A program made the position numbers and the translations under genes. Source: Cytophagales bacterium (GTDB lineage: Bacteria; Bacteroidota; Bacteroidia; Cytophagales; Cyclobacteriaceae). From it: 64,000 bases of DNA. The notes beneath the pieces are model-generated. The model was not told the DNA's origin. It saw only the letters and a program-made list of their open reading frames with translations, and made no database searches. Where the stretch lies: the NCBI GenBank assembly GCA_033344775.1, contig JAWPMT010000004.1, forward strand, positions 1,054,001 to 1,118,000. The letters run 5' to 3'. Positions 27,683-34,926 of this stretch are shown piece after piece. Numbering within the stretch: the stretch's first letter is position 1; each line of letters opens with the position of its first letter.

Positions 27683-28021
27683 TTACGAAAGGTTGATGAT
27701 GGTTTGTGGCAATGCGTTCCAAAGCTCATTCCTTTTCTCTCGCACGTATTCCAGCGTTTTCTTGCCGGAAGCTGTCAAGGTGAAAAAGAGCTTAGGCCTC
27801 CCACCGCGGGATTCCGAACTTTCCCCATGATTGGCATCCAGGAATCCCTTTTTCTCTAGTCTCCTTAAAGTCGTTTGCAGCGCTCCCACACTGACGGTTC
27901 GGTCCAGTCTTTTTTCGATCTCATCCCGGATCGTCACACCGTAAGCATCGCCATCAAGGATACCGACAGTCAGTAAAACGATCTCCTCAAATTCGCCTAA
28001 TTGATACTGTTTCATACTCAA
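27683..28021 (-). CDS. PadR family transcriptional repressor
   Basis: 112 residues. Winged-helix PadR domain: GEFEEIVLLTVGILDGDAYGVTIRDEIEKRL, then VGALQTTLRRLEKKGFLDANHGE and RPKLFFTLTASGKKTLEYV. PadR proteins are ligand-responsive repressors that commonly control adjacent transporters. Here the permease follows after one base, and two matching palindromes lie directly upstream of this gene, so autoregulation of the operon is very likely. Confidence 0.93.
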   Translation of the reverse strand: MSMKQYQLGEFEEIVLLTVGILDGDAYGVTIRDEIEKRLDRTVSVGALQTTLRRLEKKGFLDANHGESSESRGGRPKLFFTLTASGKKTLEYVREKRNELWNALPQTIINLS

Positions 28022-28022
28022 T

Positions 28023-28037
28023 TACTATAAAGTAGTA
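28023..28037. promoter_or_regulatory. PadR operator candidate 1
   Basis: TACTA-N5-TAGTA palindrome starting 2 bases upstream of the padR start codon. Same half-sites and spacing as site 2, centred 42 bases away, close to four helical turns. Confidence 0.7.
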
Positions 28038-28063
28038 TTGCTAAGATAGGAAAATATTTCATA

Positions 28064-28080
28064 ATACTATTTTGTAGTAT
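28064..28080. promoter_or_regulatory. PadR operator candidate 2
   Basis: ATACTA-N5-TAGTAT palindrome, an extended version of site 1, upstream of the padR-permease operon. Repressor bound here and at site 1 would bracket the promoter. Confidence 0.7.
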
Positions 28081-28191
28081 TGAATTCTGTGGATTTGTTT
28101 GATTGGAGGTTAGGGGTAGAATTGGGTTTGAAGCCAGTAAACCTTTATTGATATGGGCTAAGGGAATATTAGGAAAGAGGGGTTGGTAGGT

Positions 28192-28596
28192 TTATTCTCT
28201 CCAGTTAGCAGTAGAAAGTCTGGAAATAGGTTGATAGTGTTTCTGGTTGTTCGTTACCAATGTCAGACTATTTGTTATCGCAATTCCAGAAATCAGCAGA
28301 TCTGCGGTTCCTATGGTAATTCCCTTCTTCCTCAATTCAGCATAGATGTTTGCAGAAGTCCTTATTGATAACATTGATAGTTTTAGGACCTCACAAGTTG
28401 AGATAAATCTCTCAAAGGCTTCAATTTGTTTAGTAGCTCCTTTAAAAGTTAGACCGGATAGAATTTCGAAATAGGTGATCTCAGAAATAGTAATCTTACT
28501 GAAATCGTGAAGATAAATCTCAAAATTATGAGCTATTTCCTTATCACCCTTCAAAAAGTATGAAAGGATATCTGTGTCTATAAGAGACGGATTCAA
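28192..28596 (-). CDS. vapC: VapC-type PIN-domain toxin
   Basis: 134 residues, normal for VapC. PIN acidic residues are in place: Asp in LIDTDILSYFLKG (about 7-9), Glu in ISEITYFEILSGL (about 43), Asp in GTADLLISGIA (about 98) and TNNQKHY near the end. VapC toxins are Mg2+-dependent endoribonucleases that cut tRNA or rRNA. The start overlaps the antitoxin gene by 4 bases (ATGA), the standard order for VapBC. Confidence 0.9.
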   Translation of the reverse strand: MNPSLIDTDILSYFLKGDKEIAHNFEIYLHDFSKITISEITYFEILSGLTFKGATKQIEAFERFISTCEVLKLSMLSIRTSANIYAELRKKGITIGTADLLISGIAITNSLTLVTNNQKHYQPISRLSTANWRE

Positions 28597-28823
28597 AATT
28601 GTGGGATCCTGTTATTATCGTCTGTTCTGGACTGATGAAGTTCATTGGTTAACTCATTCAGTTCAAGCTCTTCGAAAATACCACTGAAGGATAAAGTTGA
28701 TTGCTCAGTTGAAAACTCTGAGTTCAGGTCATTCAAGTACGAATCAAGATTTGATAGCTTGTCATCCGAAAGCTTCTTGACCTTATTGAGGATTGATTTC
28801 CTGAGTTTTTCTTTAGTCACCAT
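28593..28823 (-). CDS. VapB-like antitoxin
   Basis: 76 residues, charged and mostly helical (MVTKEKLRKSILNKVKKL...SNLDSYLNDL), with a flexible C-terminal half (about 45-76) of the kind that wraps around a PIN toxin. No clear AbrB or RHH motif is visible, so the DNA-binding class is uncertain; the call rests on position directly before vapC with a 4-base overlap. Confidence 0.75.
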   Translation of the reverse strand: MVTKEKLRKSILNKVKKLSDDKLSNLDSYLNDLNSEFSTEQSTLSFSGIFEELELNELTNELHQSRTDDNNRIPQF

Positions 28824-28858
28824 AAAGGTAAAGTTACGGAATTTTAAAAAGATTGTTT

Positions 28859-28875
28859 ATTGCTTTTTAAGCAAT
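28859..28875. promoter_or_regulatory. Inverted repeat upstream of the vapBC-like operon
   Basis: ATTGCTT and AAGCAAT separated by TTT, 36 bases upstream of the antitoxin start. Toxin-antitoxin complexes usually autoregulate through such palindromes. It could also fold as a small hairpin. Confidence 0.45.
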
Positions 28876-29060
28876 GCTCTTCCCTTCGCAGTACGCCTTT
28901 TACGCCACTTAAAAATCGAGGAGAGTCGGGTACGATCACCCAAAGGCATTTACTGGTTATGGCAAGAATTGGGCCTGAGATCCAACTTTACCTTCATTCT
29001 TGTTGCCCTTGAGGAACATCAGGAAAGTGGGGGATGGTATGTAATATCTGTTAGATATGT

Positions 29061-30527
29061 TTATTCTAATTTCTCCCAAACTTTAAAGACGATTTCATCT
29101 TCTACAGTATCCTGCCAACCTGGCAATTCTTCATCCCATTTAAATTTGATTCCAACAATGTCGTCAGGTATTCCTGCGAACACAGTATCGTCTAAATACA
29201 CAGGAATAACTTCTTCATTGGGAACTCTTTTCTTGAAACAATCTCGTTCAAAAGTTGGCCAGATTTTGTCTCTGTGATTAGCGTCTAGAAGACACAGCAC
29301 AAATTGTGAAGCATGTACAAAAATCCTTTCAAATTCTTTGCTCCAAGCCTTTCCGAGGTAATTGGACTCATACAGTTCATCATAAAAGACTGGAACATCT
29401 ATCAATTCCAATTGCTCAGCGATATACTTTGCTAACTTTCTATTTTCTCCTGCAAAGGAAATAGCTATATCAAATTCCTTGTCTTGCCCACCATCTCTAA
29501 ATCCACACTCCTTTCTGATATCTTCCCAGTTAACATGCTTCATAAAATAGAAAAGAGCTGGGTCTTCGATTGCGAAATTTTTGTTTTCTGAATTATAAAA
29601 GAAGTAACGGCTACAGACTGGCTTTGATTCTAGAAGTATGTTTAGTCTTCGTTCTTTAATCCCGTTAATACTTCCTTTCATCTCTTCATAAGCGTTTGCT
29701 AATTCATTGAGATCGACGATAGAACTATCCTGACCTGCAATTAATTTAAGTAACTTGAAGTAAGGGTCATTACTTGGTCTAAACCGTCTACCTCTGGCAA
29801 ATTCCTTAACAGGGTCTTTATAGGCGTGAGATAATCTGTTAACCATAGAAGTTCGAATTGCCTTCAAATCATAGTCAAGAAATTTCACATCATCTTGTTC
29901 TTCCAGTATGTCATTCTGAGCACAAATTGTTTGACATATCGATTGAGTAAGCCAGTAATCACCACGACTTTCTTCAAATATATTATCTGGATTTTCAATT
30001 TGGACATTGAGCTTTTCAGCTCCAATGTTTATTAGGTCTTTAATTGTTATCTTATTTCCCGGATGTATTCTATGAATTCCACATCTTTTAGCAATGTCAT
30101 GGACAAGATTAATTAAGGACGAGCCAACTTGATTTATTCCGATCAATATAAGTTTCGGTAAATTTTCGTCTTGGGTTTCGGCCGCTATTTTTGCTATATC
30201 TGCAAGTTCAGTTTGTAGCTCAGTGGATAACCTGTGAAAGTCATCGATAATGAAATGCCCAGAAGGTTTGTTTTGGGCCAAGTGTACAATTTTTTCAAGA
30301 TCGTTTGTTTGCCGAGCTGTTAAGTAATTGATCGGTATATCTGCCGATAGTTGATTCAATATCCTTTTAGCTGTTGTGGTCTTACCTGTTCCTGATTGTC
30401 CCTCAATGATCACAGGTTTGCCTTTCCTTCGTATATCCAGGAGAATTTCGTTATAGTTTGGTGGTTTCACGAAGGTAAATTGCGGAATCCCTTCAGTTAC
30501 AAATATTTCTTCTAGCAGTGCCTTCAT
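29061..30527 (-). CDS. P-loop ATPase with C-terminal TIR domain (candidate anti-phage effector)
   Basis: 488 residues. N-terminal ATPase: Walker A GQSGTGKT at 43-50 and Walker B HFIIDDF at 91-97, followed by helical and winged-helix-like sequence (about 190-345) in the manner of AAA/STAND switch ATPases. The C-terminal TIR domain (about 349-488) starts FDIAISFAGENR, has VPVFYDELYESNYLGKAW, and a WPTFERD segment whose Glu427 aligns with the catalytic glutamate of NAD-cleaving TIR domains. In bacteria TIR effectors deplete NAD+ when a sensor detects phage; here sensor, switch and effector appear to be in one chain. The gene is visibly richer in A+T than its neighbours and sits next to vapBC, suggesting horizontal transfer. 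Confidence 0.85.
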   Translation of the reverse strand: MKALLEEIFVTEGIPQFTFVKPPNYNEILLDIRRKGKPVIIEGQSGTGKTTTAKRILNQLSADIPINYLTARQTNDLEKIVHLAQNKPSGHFIIDDFHRLSTELQTELADIAKIAAETQDENLPKLILIGINQVGSSLINLVHDIAKRCGIHRIHPGNKITIKDLINIGAEKLNVQIENPDNIFEESRGDYWLTQSICQTICAQNDILEEQDDVKFLDYDLKAIRTSMVNRLSHAYKDPVKEFARGRRFRPSNDPYFKLLKLIAGQDSSIVDLNELANAYEEMKGSINGIKERRLNILLESKPVCSRYFFYNSENKNFAIEDPALFYFMKHVNWEDIRKECGFRDGGQDKEFDIAISFAGENRKLAKYIAEQLELIDVPVFYDELYESNYLGKAWSKEFERIFVHASQFVLCLLDANHRDKIWPTFERDCFKKRVPNEEVIPVYLDDTVFAGIPDDIVGIKFKWDEELPGWQDTVEDEIVFKVWEKLE

Positions 30528-30550
30528 TTACTTCCTGTAAGTTATCTAAG

Positions 30551-30589
30551 TGTAGAATACACGTATTTAAACGTTATTTCTATTCTACA
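30551..30589. promoter_or_regulatory. Inverted repeat in the promoter region of the ATPase-TIR gene
   Basis: Perfect 9-base arms TGTAGAATA (30551-30559) and TATTCTACA (30581-30589) with 21 bases between, 24-62 bases upstream of the start codon. It may be an operator or the base of a leader hairpin. Confidence 0.45.
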
Positions 30590-30668
30590 ATCAATTCAAC
30601 ACCTAAACTAAAACACAACGCAATCAAACCAAACCATTTCCTACCAAAACCGATAAAGGTTTCCTGCA

Positions 30669-31337
30669 TCAAGGCACAACCCGCACCCCATAGGTATGGC
30701 TGGACCGGCAGTCCTGGGCTTTGATGGAAAATTGGATGAGGGGATGGTTGTAGCTCAAAAAGTCGATGGGTATTGCTTGTTCTTCTGTTTCGTAGACGTC
30801 TAAAAAGGACTTGGAAGAGGCATCCTGTACGATTACTACGTAACTGCCTTTGTACTTACTATCAGGATTGGACCATCTGATGGTTCTGGGCTTTCCTTTC
30901 CGCTTGCTGATGTTTTGGACAGGTTTACTATCTACGTCGATCCTACCCATTTCATAATGCTTGTTGGAGCCGGGCACAACCATCATTTTGTACTTGAACT
31001 TACATCCAAGGAGTTTCTTGTCTCTTAAAACGTTCTTCAGGCTATCGTGGGTTTTGTGCCGCGCATAATCGAAAGTCATCAGGGAATCGATGTTGTATCT
31101 CCCAGGCTTCAGACGCGGATTGACAAAGGTCCGGGACCTCAGTAATACCTCACCTTTGCTTTTGACAGTAACTACATCCCTTCGATCGACACGTTCCCCT
31201 TTTTTGAGCTTATCTCCATTTTCTCGATAAGCCTTTTTCGCTTCCAGTACGTCGTAATATTGTCCTAGAAGCTGTCCGTGAGTATTATGACCAGCGTACC
31301 AAAACAGGGTAATCAATAAGAAAGTGTATGTTCTCAT
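30669..31337 (-). CDS. Secreted protein of unknown function, 222 aa
   Basis: Signal peptide at about residues 1-21 (MRTYTFLLITLFWYAG...HGQ). The mature part is basic and beta-rich, with GERVDRRDVVTVKSKGEVLLRS near the start (an SH3-like or 'secreted stress-protein' pattern), a SNPDSKYKGSYVVIVQDASSK strand pair and a C-terminal SSHTYGVRVVP. The overall pattern recalls small Bacteroidota periplasmic proteins with an Ig- or SH3-like core, but no family can be named. It ends 141 bases before the start of the ATPase-TIR gene, in the same orientation. Confidence 0.7.
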   Translation of the reverse strand: MRTYTFLLITLFWYAGHNTHGQLLGQYYDVLEAKKAYRENGDKLKKGERVDRRDVVTVKSKGEVLLRSRTFVNPRLKPGRYNIDSLMTFDYARHKTHDSLKNVLRDKKLLGCKFKYKMMVVPGSNKHYEMGRIDVDSKPVQNISKRKGKPRTIRWSNPDSKYKGSYVVIVQDASSKSFLDVYETEEQAIPIDFLSYNHPLIQFSIKAQDCRSSHTYGVRVVP

Positions 31338-31381
31338 CGTGGGATGGTTGGTTTGGTTTTGTATACTAAACGAAGATTCCG

Positions 31382-31424
31382 TTGAATTCTTTTGTCTGCA
31401 ACAATCGCACTTTAATAGTCAGGG
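31382..31424 (+). repeat. Imperfect direct repeat in intergenic region, copy A
   Basis: TTGAATTCTTTTGTCTGCAA and the next 20-odd bases recur at 31570-31614 with about ten differences, 188 bases away. The region 31338-31859 holds no protein gene I trust. Confidence 0.45.
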
Positions 31425-31475
31425 AATATCTCTAACTTGAATAGAAGCTCAATTAATTCTGCTTTAAATCTTGAG

Positions 31476-31513
31476 ATCTCGGTATTCCTCCGCTGCGCCT
31501 CAGAAACCGAGAT
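31476..31513. repeat. Hairpin-forming palindromic element
   Basis: Arms ATCTCGGT and ACCGAGAT enclose a 22-base GC-rich centre (TCCGCTGCGCCTCAG). The wording resembles the small palindromic units scattered through Bacteroidota intergenic regions. It lies between the two copies of the direct repeat. A 50-codon frame crossing it on the minus strand (31412-31564) is probably accidental. Confidence 0.4.
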
Positions 31514-31569
31514 GACGTTACCGATGATGTATTCCAAACTCAAGTCATTTGCAATTAAGGTCATTCAAG

Positions 31570-31614
31570 TTCAATTCTTTTACCTGCAACAACCGTACCT
31601 CAACTCTTAAGGGC
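31570..31614 (+). repeat. Imperfect direct repeat in intergenic region, copy B
   Basis: Second copy of the 31382-31424 repeat (TTCAATTCTTTTACCTGCAA...). Together with the palindrome between the copies it suggests decayed repetitive DNA. Confidence 0.45.
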
Positions 31615-31718
31615 AGTGCCAGTCATGAATATAGGCACCCGATAGCTTTAGAAGCGCAACACAATTTGGAAATTAAGGCCAAATACCACACTAAACATTA
31701 AATAGACTCATAATTAAA

Positions 31719-31842
31719 GTTTACATGATAGTAAACCTCAATTTCAAGGTCTAATCAAACAGCAAACATCAATTAATAACTTAAATAATGTTTGCTTAAT
31801 TCCTTGAAGTTCGATTTAATGCCTACCTTTATAGTAAACATC
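31719..31842 (+). promoter_or_regulatory. Promoter region of fic-type gene with repeated GTAAAC motifs
   Basis: Contains GTTTAC-N6-GTAAAC (31719-31736), GCAAACAT (31762-31769) facing ATGTTTGC (31788-31795), and GTAAACATC (31834-31842): five half-sites of one motif in about 120 bases. A Bacteroidota-type promoter fits at TTG 31804-31806 with TACCTTTA at 31824-31831 (17-base spacer), so the last half-site overlaps the start of transcription. This looks like a clustered operator. The Fic protein itself ends in a winged helix and is one candidate binder. Confidence 0.5.
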
Positions 31843-31859
31843 AAAAATATCAATAATTA

Positions 31860-32981
31860 ATGCTTGCCTATCCAGTAAACCCGGACCGCAACAAACCCTG
31901 GAACCAGCTCCCTGATCTTCCGATTGATGCATCGCTGTATACGTCTGTAGAGATCTACGAAGCGTTAGGGCAGGCAAAACATGCCATCGGCCGACTTCAG
32001 GGCAGGAGTATCGCCATCCCACATCAGGACCTATTGCTCAATGCGATCAGTTTGCAGGAAGCCAAGGCCTCCAGTGAAATTGAAAACATTTTCACCACTG
32101 ACGATGATCTGTACAAAGCTTCCAGCGAAGCAGCTACCGCGACCAATCCTCAATCCAAAGAAGTCCTACACTATCGGGAAGCCATCTGGCAAGGCATGAA
32201 TCATCTAAAATCGAATGGTACCTTCAGCAACGATTACTTCATCAGCATGTATCAGATTGTAAAACAGGCTTCTGATGGGATTCGTCCACCATTCGTTCAA
32301 CTCACGATCAAGCGAGGAAATACTGGTCCGCAGGCCGGTCAAGTCATCTATACCCCACCTCAAGGCAAAGGTCTTGTGGAAGAAAAACTGGATCGTCTTT
32401 CCGGTTTTCTCAATGATACAGAACTCCGCGTTGATCCTCTGATTAAAATGGCCATGGCACACTATCAATTTGAGGTCATACACCCTTTTCGTGATGGTAA
32501 TGGAAGAACTGGTCGCTTGCTCAATATTCATTACCTGACTCACGCAGGCCTATTGGATTTTCCGGTGCTGTATCTAAGTAAATTCATCATTGATCACAAG
32601 GCGGAATACTACGCCCATTTGGCGGGTGTGTCACAGCGCGGTGACTGGCGATCATGGTTAAAGTACATGTTGAAAGCCATTGAGGTGACCGCTAACATTA
32701 CCTATCAAAAAATCAATGATATTCTTACAACCAGAGAAAGTATTCTGGAGGCTATTCAACAAGAAACTGATATTCGCCGACCTGAGCAATTGGTAGACGA
32801 GATCTTCAAGCAACCTTATACCAAGGTAAAGCACCTGACTGACCAATCACTGTATGCAGAAAACACAGCGCGGGACTATCTTAATCAGTTGACGGACATG
32901 CATGTTTTGGAAAAACGCACCATTAGTGGTCATCATTATTACGTGAATTTGGAGTTGTATCGGATATTAGCTGAGGGATAG
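31860..32981 (+). CDS. Fic family AMP-transferase, class II, with C-terminal winged helix
   Basis: 373 residues. Order: Fic_N region (about 10-95) containing SSEIEN at 71-76, which fits the class II inhibitory motif [S/T]xxxE[G/N] and its autoinhibitory Glu75; Fic core (about 105-255) with the catalytic HPFRDGNGR, His208; C-terminal winged helix (about 290-370, NTARDYLNQLTDMHVLEKR). Fic enzymes transfer AMP from ATP to protein side chains, such as GyrB or ParE, and the inhibitory helix keeps them off by default. The layout matches the widespread Bacteroidota Fic proteins similar to B. thetaiotaomicron BT_2513. The target is unknown. Confidence 0.93.
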   Translation: MLAYPVNPDRNKPWNQLPDLPIDASLYTSVEIYEALGQAKHAIGRLQGRSIAIPHQDLLLNAISLQEAKASSEIENIFTTDDDLYKASSEAATATNPQSKEVLHYREAIWQGMNHLKSNGTFSNDYFISMYQIVKQASDGIRPPFVQLTIKRGNTGPQAGQVIYTPPQGKGLVEEKLDRLSGFLNDTELRVDPLIKMAMAHYQFEVIHPFRDGNGRTGRLLNIHYLTHAGLLDFPVLYLSKFIIDHKAEYYAHLAGVSQRGDWRSWLKYMLKAIEVTANITYQKINDILTTRESILEAIQQETDIRRPEQLVDEIFKQPYTKVKHLTDQSLYAENTARDYLNQLTDMHVLEKRTISGHHYYVNLELYRILAEG

Positions 32982-32989
32982 ACGAGTCA

Positions 32990-34741
32990 TCAAGGGTCAA
33001 TCAATAGCCGAACCGTAGCAGTGGTTCCAACATTTCTCTCAGACATAAAGTTAATTTCTCCCTGATGATCCTGAATGATCGTGTAGGCAATTGACAGACC
33101 TAATCCGGTACCCTTACCTGGATCTCTGGTTGTAAAAAAGGGATCCATGATCTTCGGTATCAGATTGGCTTCAATCCCCTCACCATCGTCCTTAATCTCA
33201 ATGACCGCATGATCATTCTTAGGATAAGTACTGATGGTTATCTTTCCATGAGTTTCAATGGCCTGAATCGCATTGGTCAACAGATTGAGAAAAAGCTGAT
33301 GCAGGTCCTGTTTATTTCCCATCACCTCCAGATTTCCGACACTATATTGCTTCTGAACCTCAATCCCTGCCTCGATCTCCCGCCTCAGAATGGTCAAGCA
33401 ATTATCAAGTACTTCATGAATTTCACATCTTTCGTTATTATCCTCTGTACTTGCACTGAATTGATTCAGACCTTCTACAATATCAGAGGCCCGGGTCACC
33501 CCTGTTTCCAAAGCGTTTAGTAACAGCGAAACCTCTTTGTCTTTTTCACCTTTCAGATAATTCTTTAAGCCTACAAAACTGCCTTTTATAAAATTGAGTG
33601 GATTATTTATTTCGTGAGCTACCCCTGCCGTCATTACCCCAAGTGAAGCCATTTTTTCGGCCTGTATCAACTGCGATTGGGTTCGCTTCAAATCAATGGT
33701 TTTTTGCTCCACTAGCTCTTCCAGGTTATGGCGATAAGCTTCGAGTTCTTTTTCCATTTTTCGCTTTTCTGAAACATCATAAAACAAGCCTTCTACACCT
33801 TCATAATCACCATTGGCAGACTGTACGACCGTGGCGTTCGTTTCCATGACCAAATCACCCCGGTGTTTTGTTTTGCTAAGCGTCTCATAGCCTTCCACTT
33901 TGCCATCTTCTCTGGTTTTATCCAACAAAAGCTGAGCCTCTTCTGGATTGACAAAAAAGGAATTGAGTGGCTGACCAACGAGTTCTTGTTCACTGAAGCC
34001 TATGATCTTTGTTGCCGATGGGCTTACCAATTCAATAATACCATCCGCGTTAATTTTATAGAAACCGCCTATTAGATTGTTAACAATGCTTCGATACAAG
34101 AGCTCGCTTTCCTCCAGCTTTTTCCTGGCTTCAGATAATTCACGATTTTGCTTTTCCTTAATATCCGCATCTCTGCGCGCTCGCTCAAGGGCTTGATCTG
34201 AAAACTTAGTAGCAAAGTATAGGATAATGGAGATATTGATCAGCGTGAAAGAATAGAAAATCTGCACCTCCCGCAAGAGGCCCACCTGATCGCTAAAAGT
34301 TGATTGCAAATAGAAAGAGACCCGGATAGAGCTGATGAAAAAAATACCTGCCGCAACAATAAGTACCTTTCGAGTAGAAAAGAGCGAGATAAAAACCAAT
34401 ACAAAAAGACATAGATAGAACTCCTCGTTGTATTTGGTAAAGACCGTATCCTGATCAAATAGGTTGATCACGATGGTCATGATTACCACAGAACCTATTG
34501 AAAACGTAGTACCTGCGATGATCAAACCATGCTTTCGAAGAATAAACAATACTGATACTACAAAGGCCTGCCCAATCAATAAAAAATAATCGGAGGCCGT
34601 CCATTCCTGTTCGGTAAAAAAGGATTGAACAATGAGCACTACCATGAGCAGGAATACGGATAGAAGAATCCATTTTAATGCTTCTGCCTTTTGCCGTTCA
34701 AGTTTATCTGCTACCTCACTTGGATTGAAGAAATTAAACAT
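32990..34741 (-). CDS. PAS-containing sensor histidine kinase with six-helix membrane domain
   Basis: 583 residues. About six transmembrane helices lie at 24-178. A coiled linker follows, then a PAS domain (about 212-325, ending YDVSEKRKMEKELE), a second coiled coil, and the kinase core: H-box GVAHEINNPLNF with His376, N-box NLLTNAIQA, G1 DDGEGI, F-box DPFFTT and G2 GTGLGLS. No response regulator is next to it, so it is an orphan whose partner must be elsewhere. The membrane domain has no large periplasmic loop, which suggests it senses something in or near the membrane. Converges with fic, 8 bases apart. Confidence 0.93.
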   Translation of the reverse strand: MFNFFNPSEVADKLERQKAEALKWILLSVFLLMVVLIVQSFFTEQEWTASDYFLLIGQAFVVSVLFILRKHGLIIAGTTFSIGSVVIMTIVINLFDQDTVFTKYNEEFYLCLFVLVFISLFSTRKVLIVAAGIFFISSIRVSFYLQSTFSDQVGLLREVQIFYSFTLINISIILYFATKFSDQALERARRDADIKEKQNRELSEARKKLEESELLYRSIVNNLIGGFYKINADGIIELVSPSATKIIGFSEQELVGQPLNSFFVNPEEAQLLLDKTREDGKVEGYETLSKTKHRGDLVMETNATVVQSANGDYEGVEGLFYDVSEKRKMEKELEAYRHNLEELVEQKTIDLKRTQSQLIQAEKMASLGVMTAGVAHEINNPLNFIKGSFVGLKNYLKGEKDKEVSLLLNALETGVTRASDIVEGLNQFSASTEDNNERCEIHEVLDNCLTILRREIEAGIEVQKQYSVGNLEVMGNKQDLHQLFLNLLTNAIQAIETHGKITISTYPKNDHAVIEIKDDGEGIEANLIPKIMDPFFTTRDPGKGTGLGLSIAYTIIQDHQGEINFMSERNVGTTATVRLLIDP

Positions 34742-34926
34742 GTAATCTAGGATAGGATTTCATCAAACACGATCTATCAATCAAAATCAGTTTGATTCGA
34801 TAAAGTTAGCTTACCAAACTCACTTCAAATCGTGTCTGATCACCTATTAGATATTTGACTGGATTAGTCCGATCAACAGTGCTTGATCCCGCCGTAATTG
34901 AAACTTTCCATAATCTGTTATCAAAT

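Noticed and set aside
28876-29060. Higher-complexity stretch between vapB and the ATPase-TIR gene as a gene fragment or tRNA
   Set aside because: No tRNA cloverleaf or T-loop sequence and no domain in any frame; could be a relic but not supported.
28645-29277. 210-codon plus-strand frame across vapB and the start of the intergenic region
   Set aside because: It runs antisense to the antitoxin and to the TIR domain, its N-terminal part is Ser-rich antisense sequence, and no domain is recognisable.
31412-31564. 50-codon minus-strand frame upstream of fic
   Set aside because: It crosses the palindromic element and one copy of the decayed direct repeat; its central residues simply translate the repeat.
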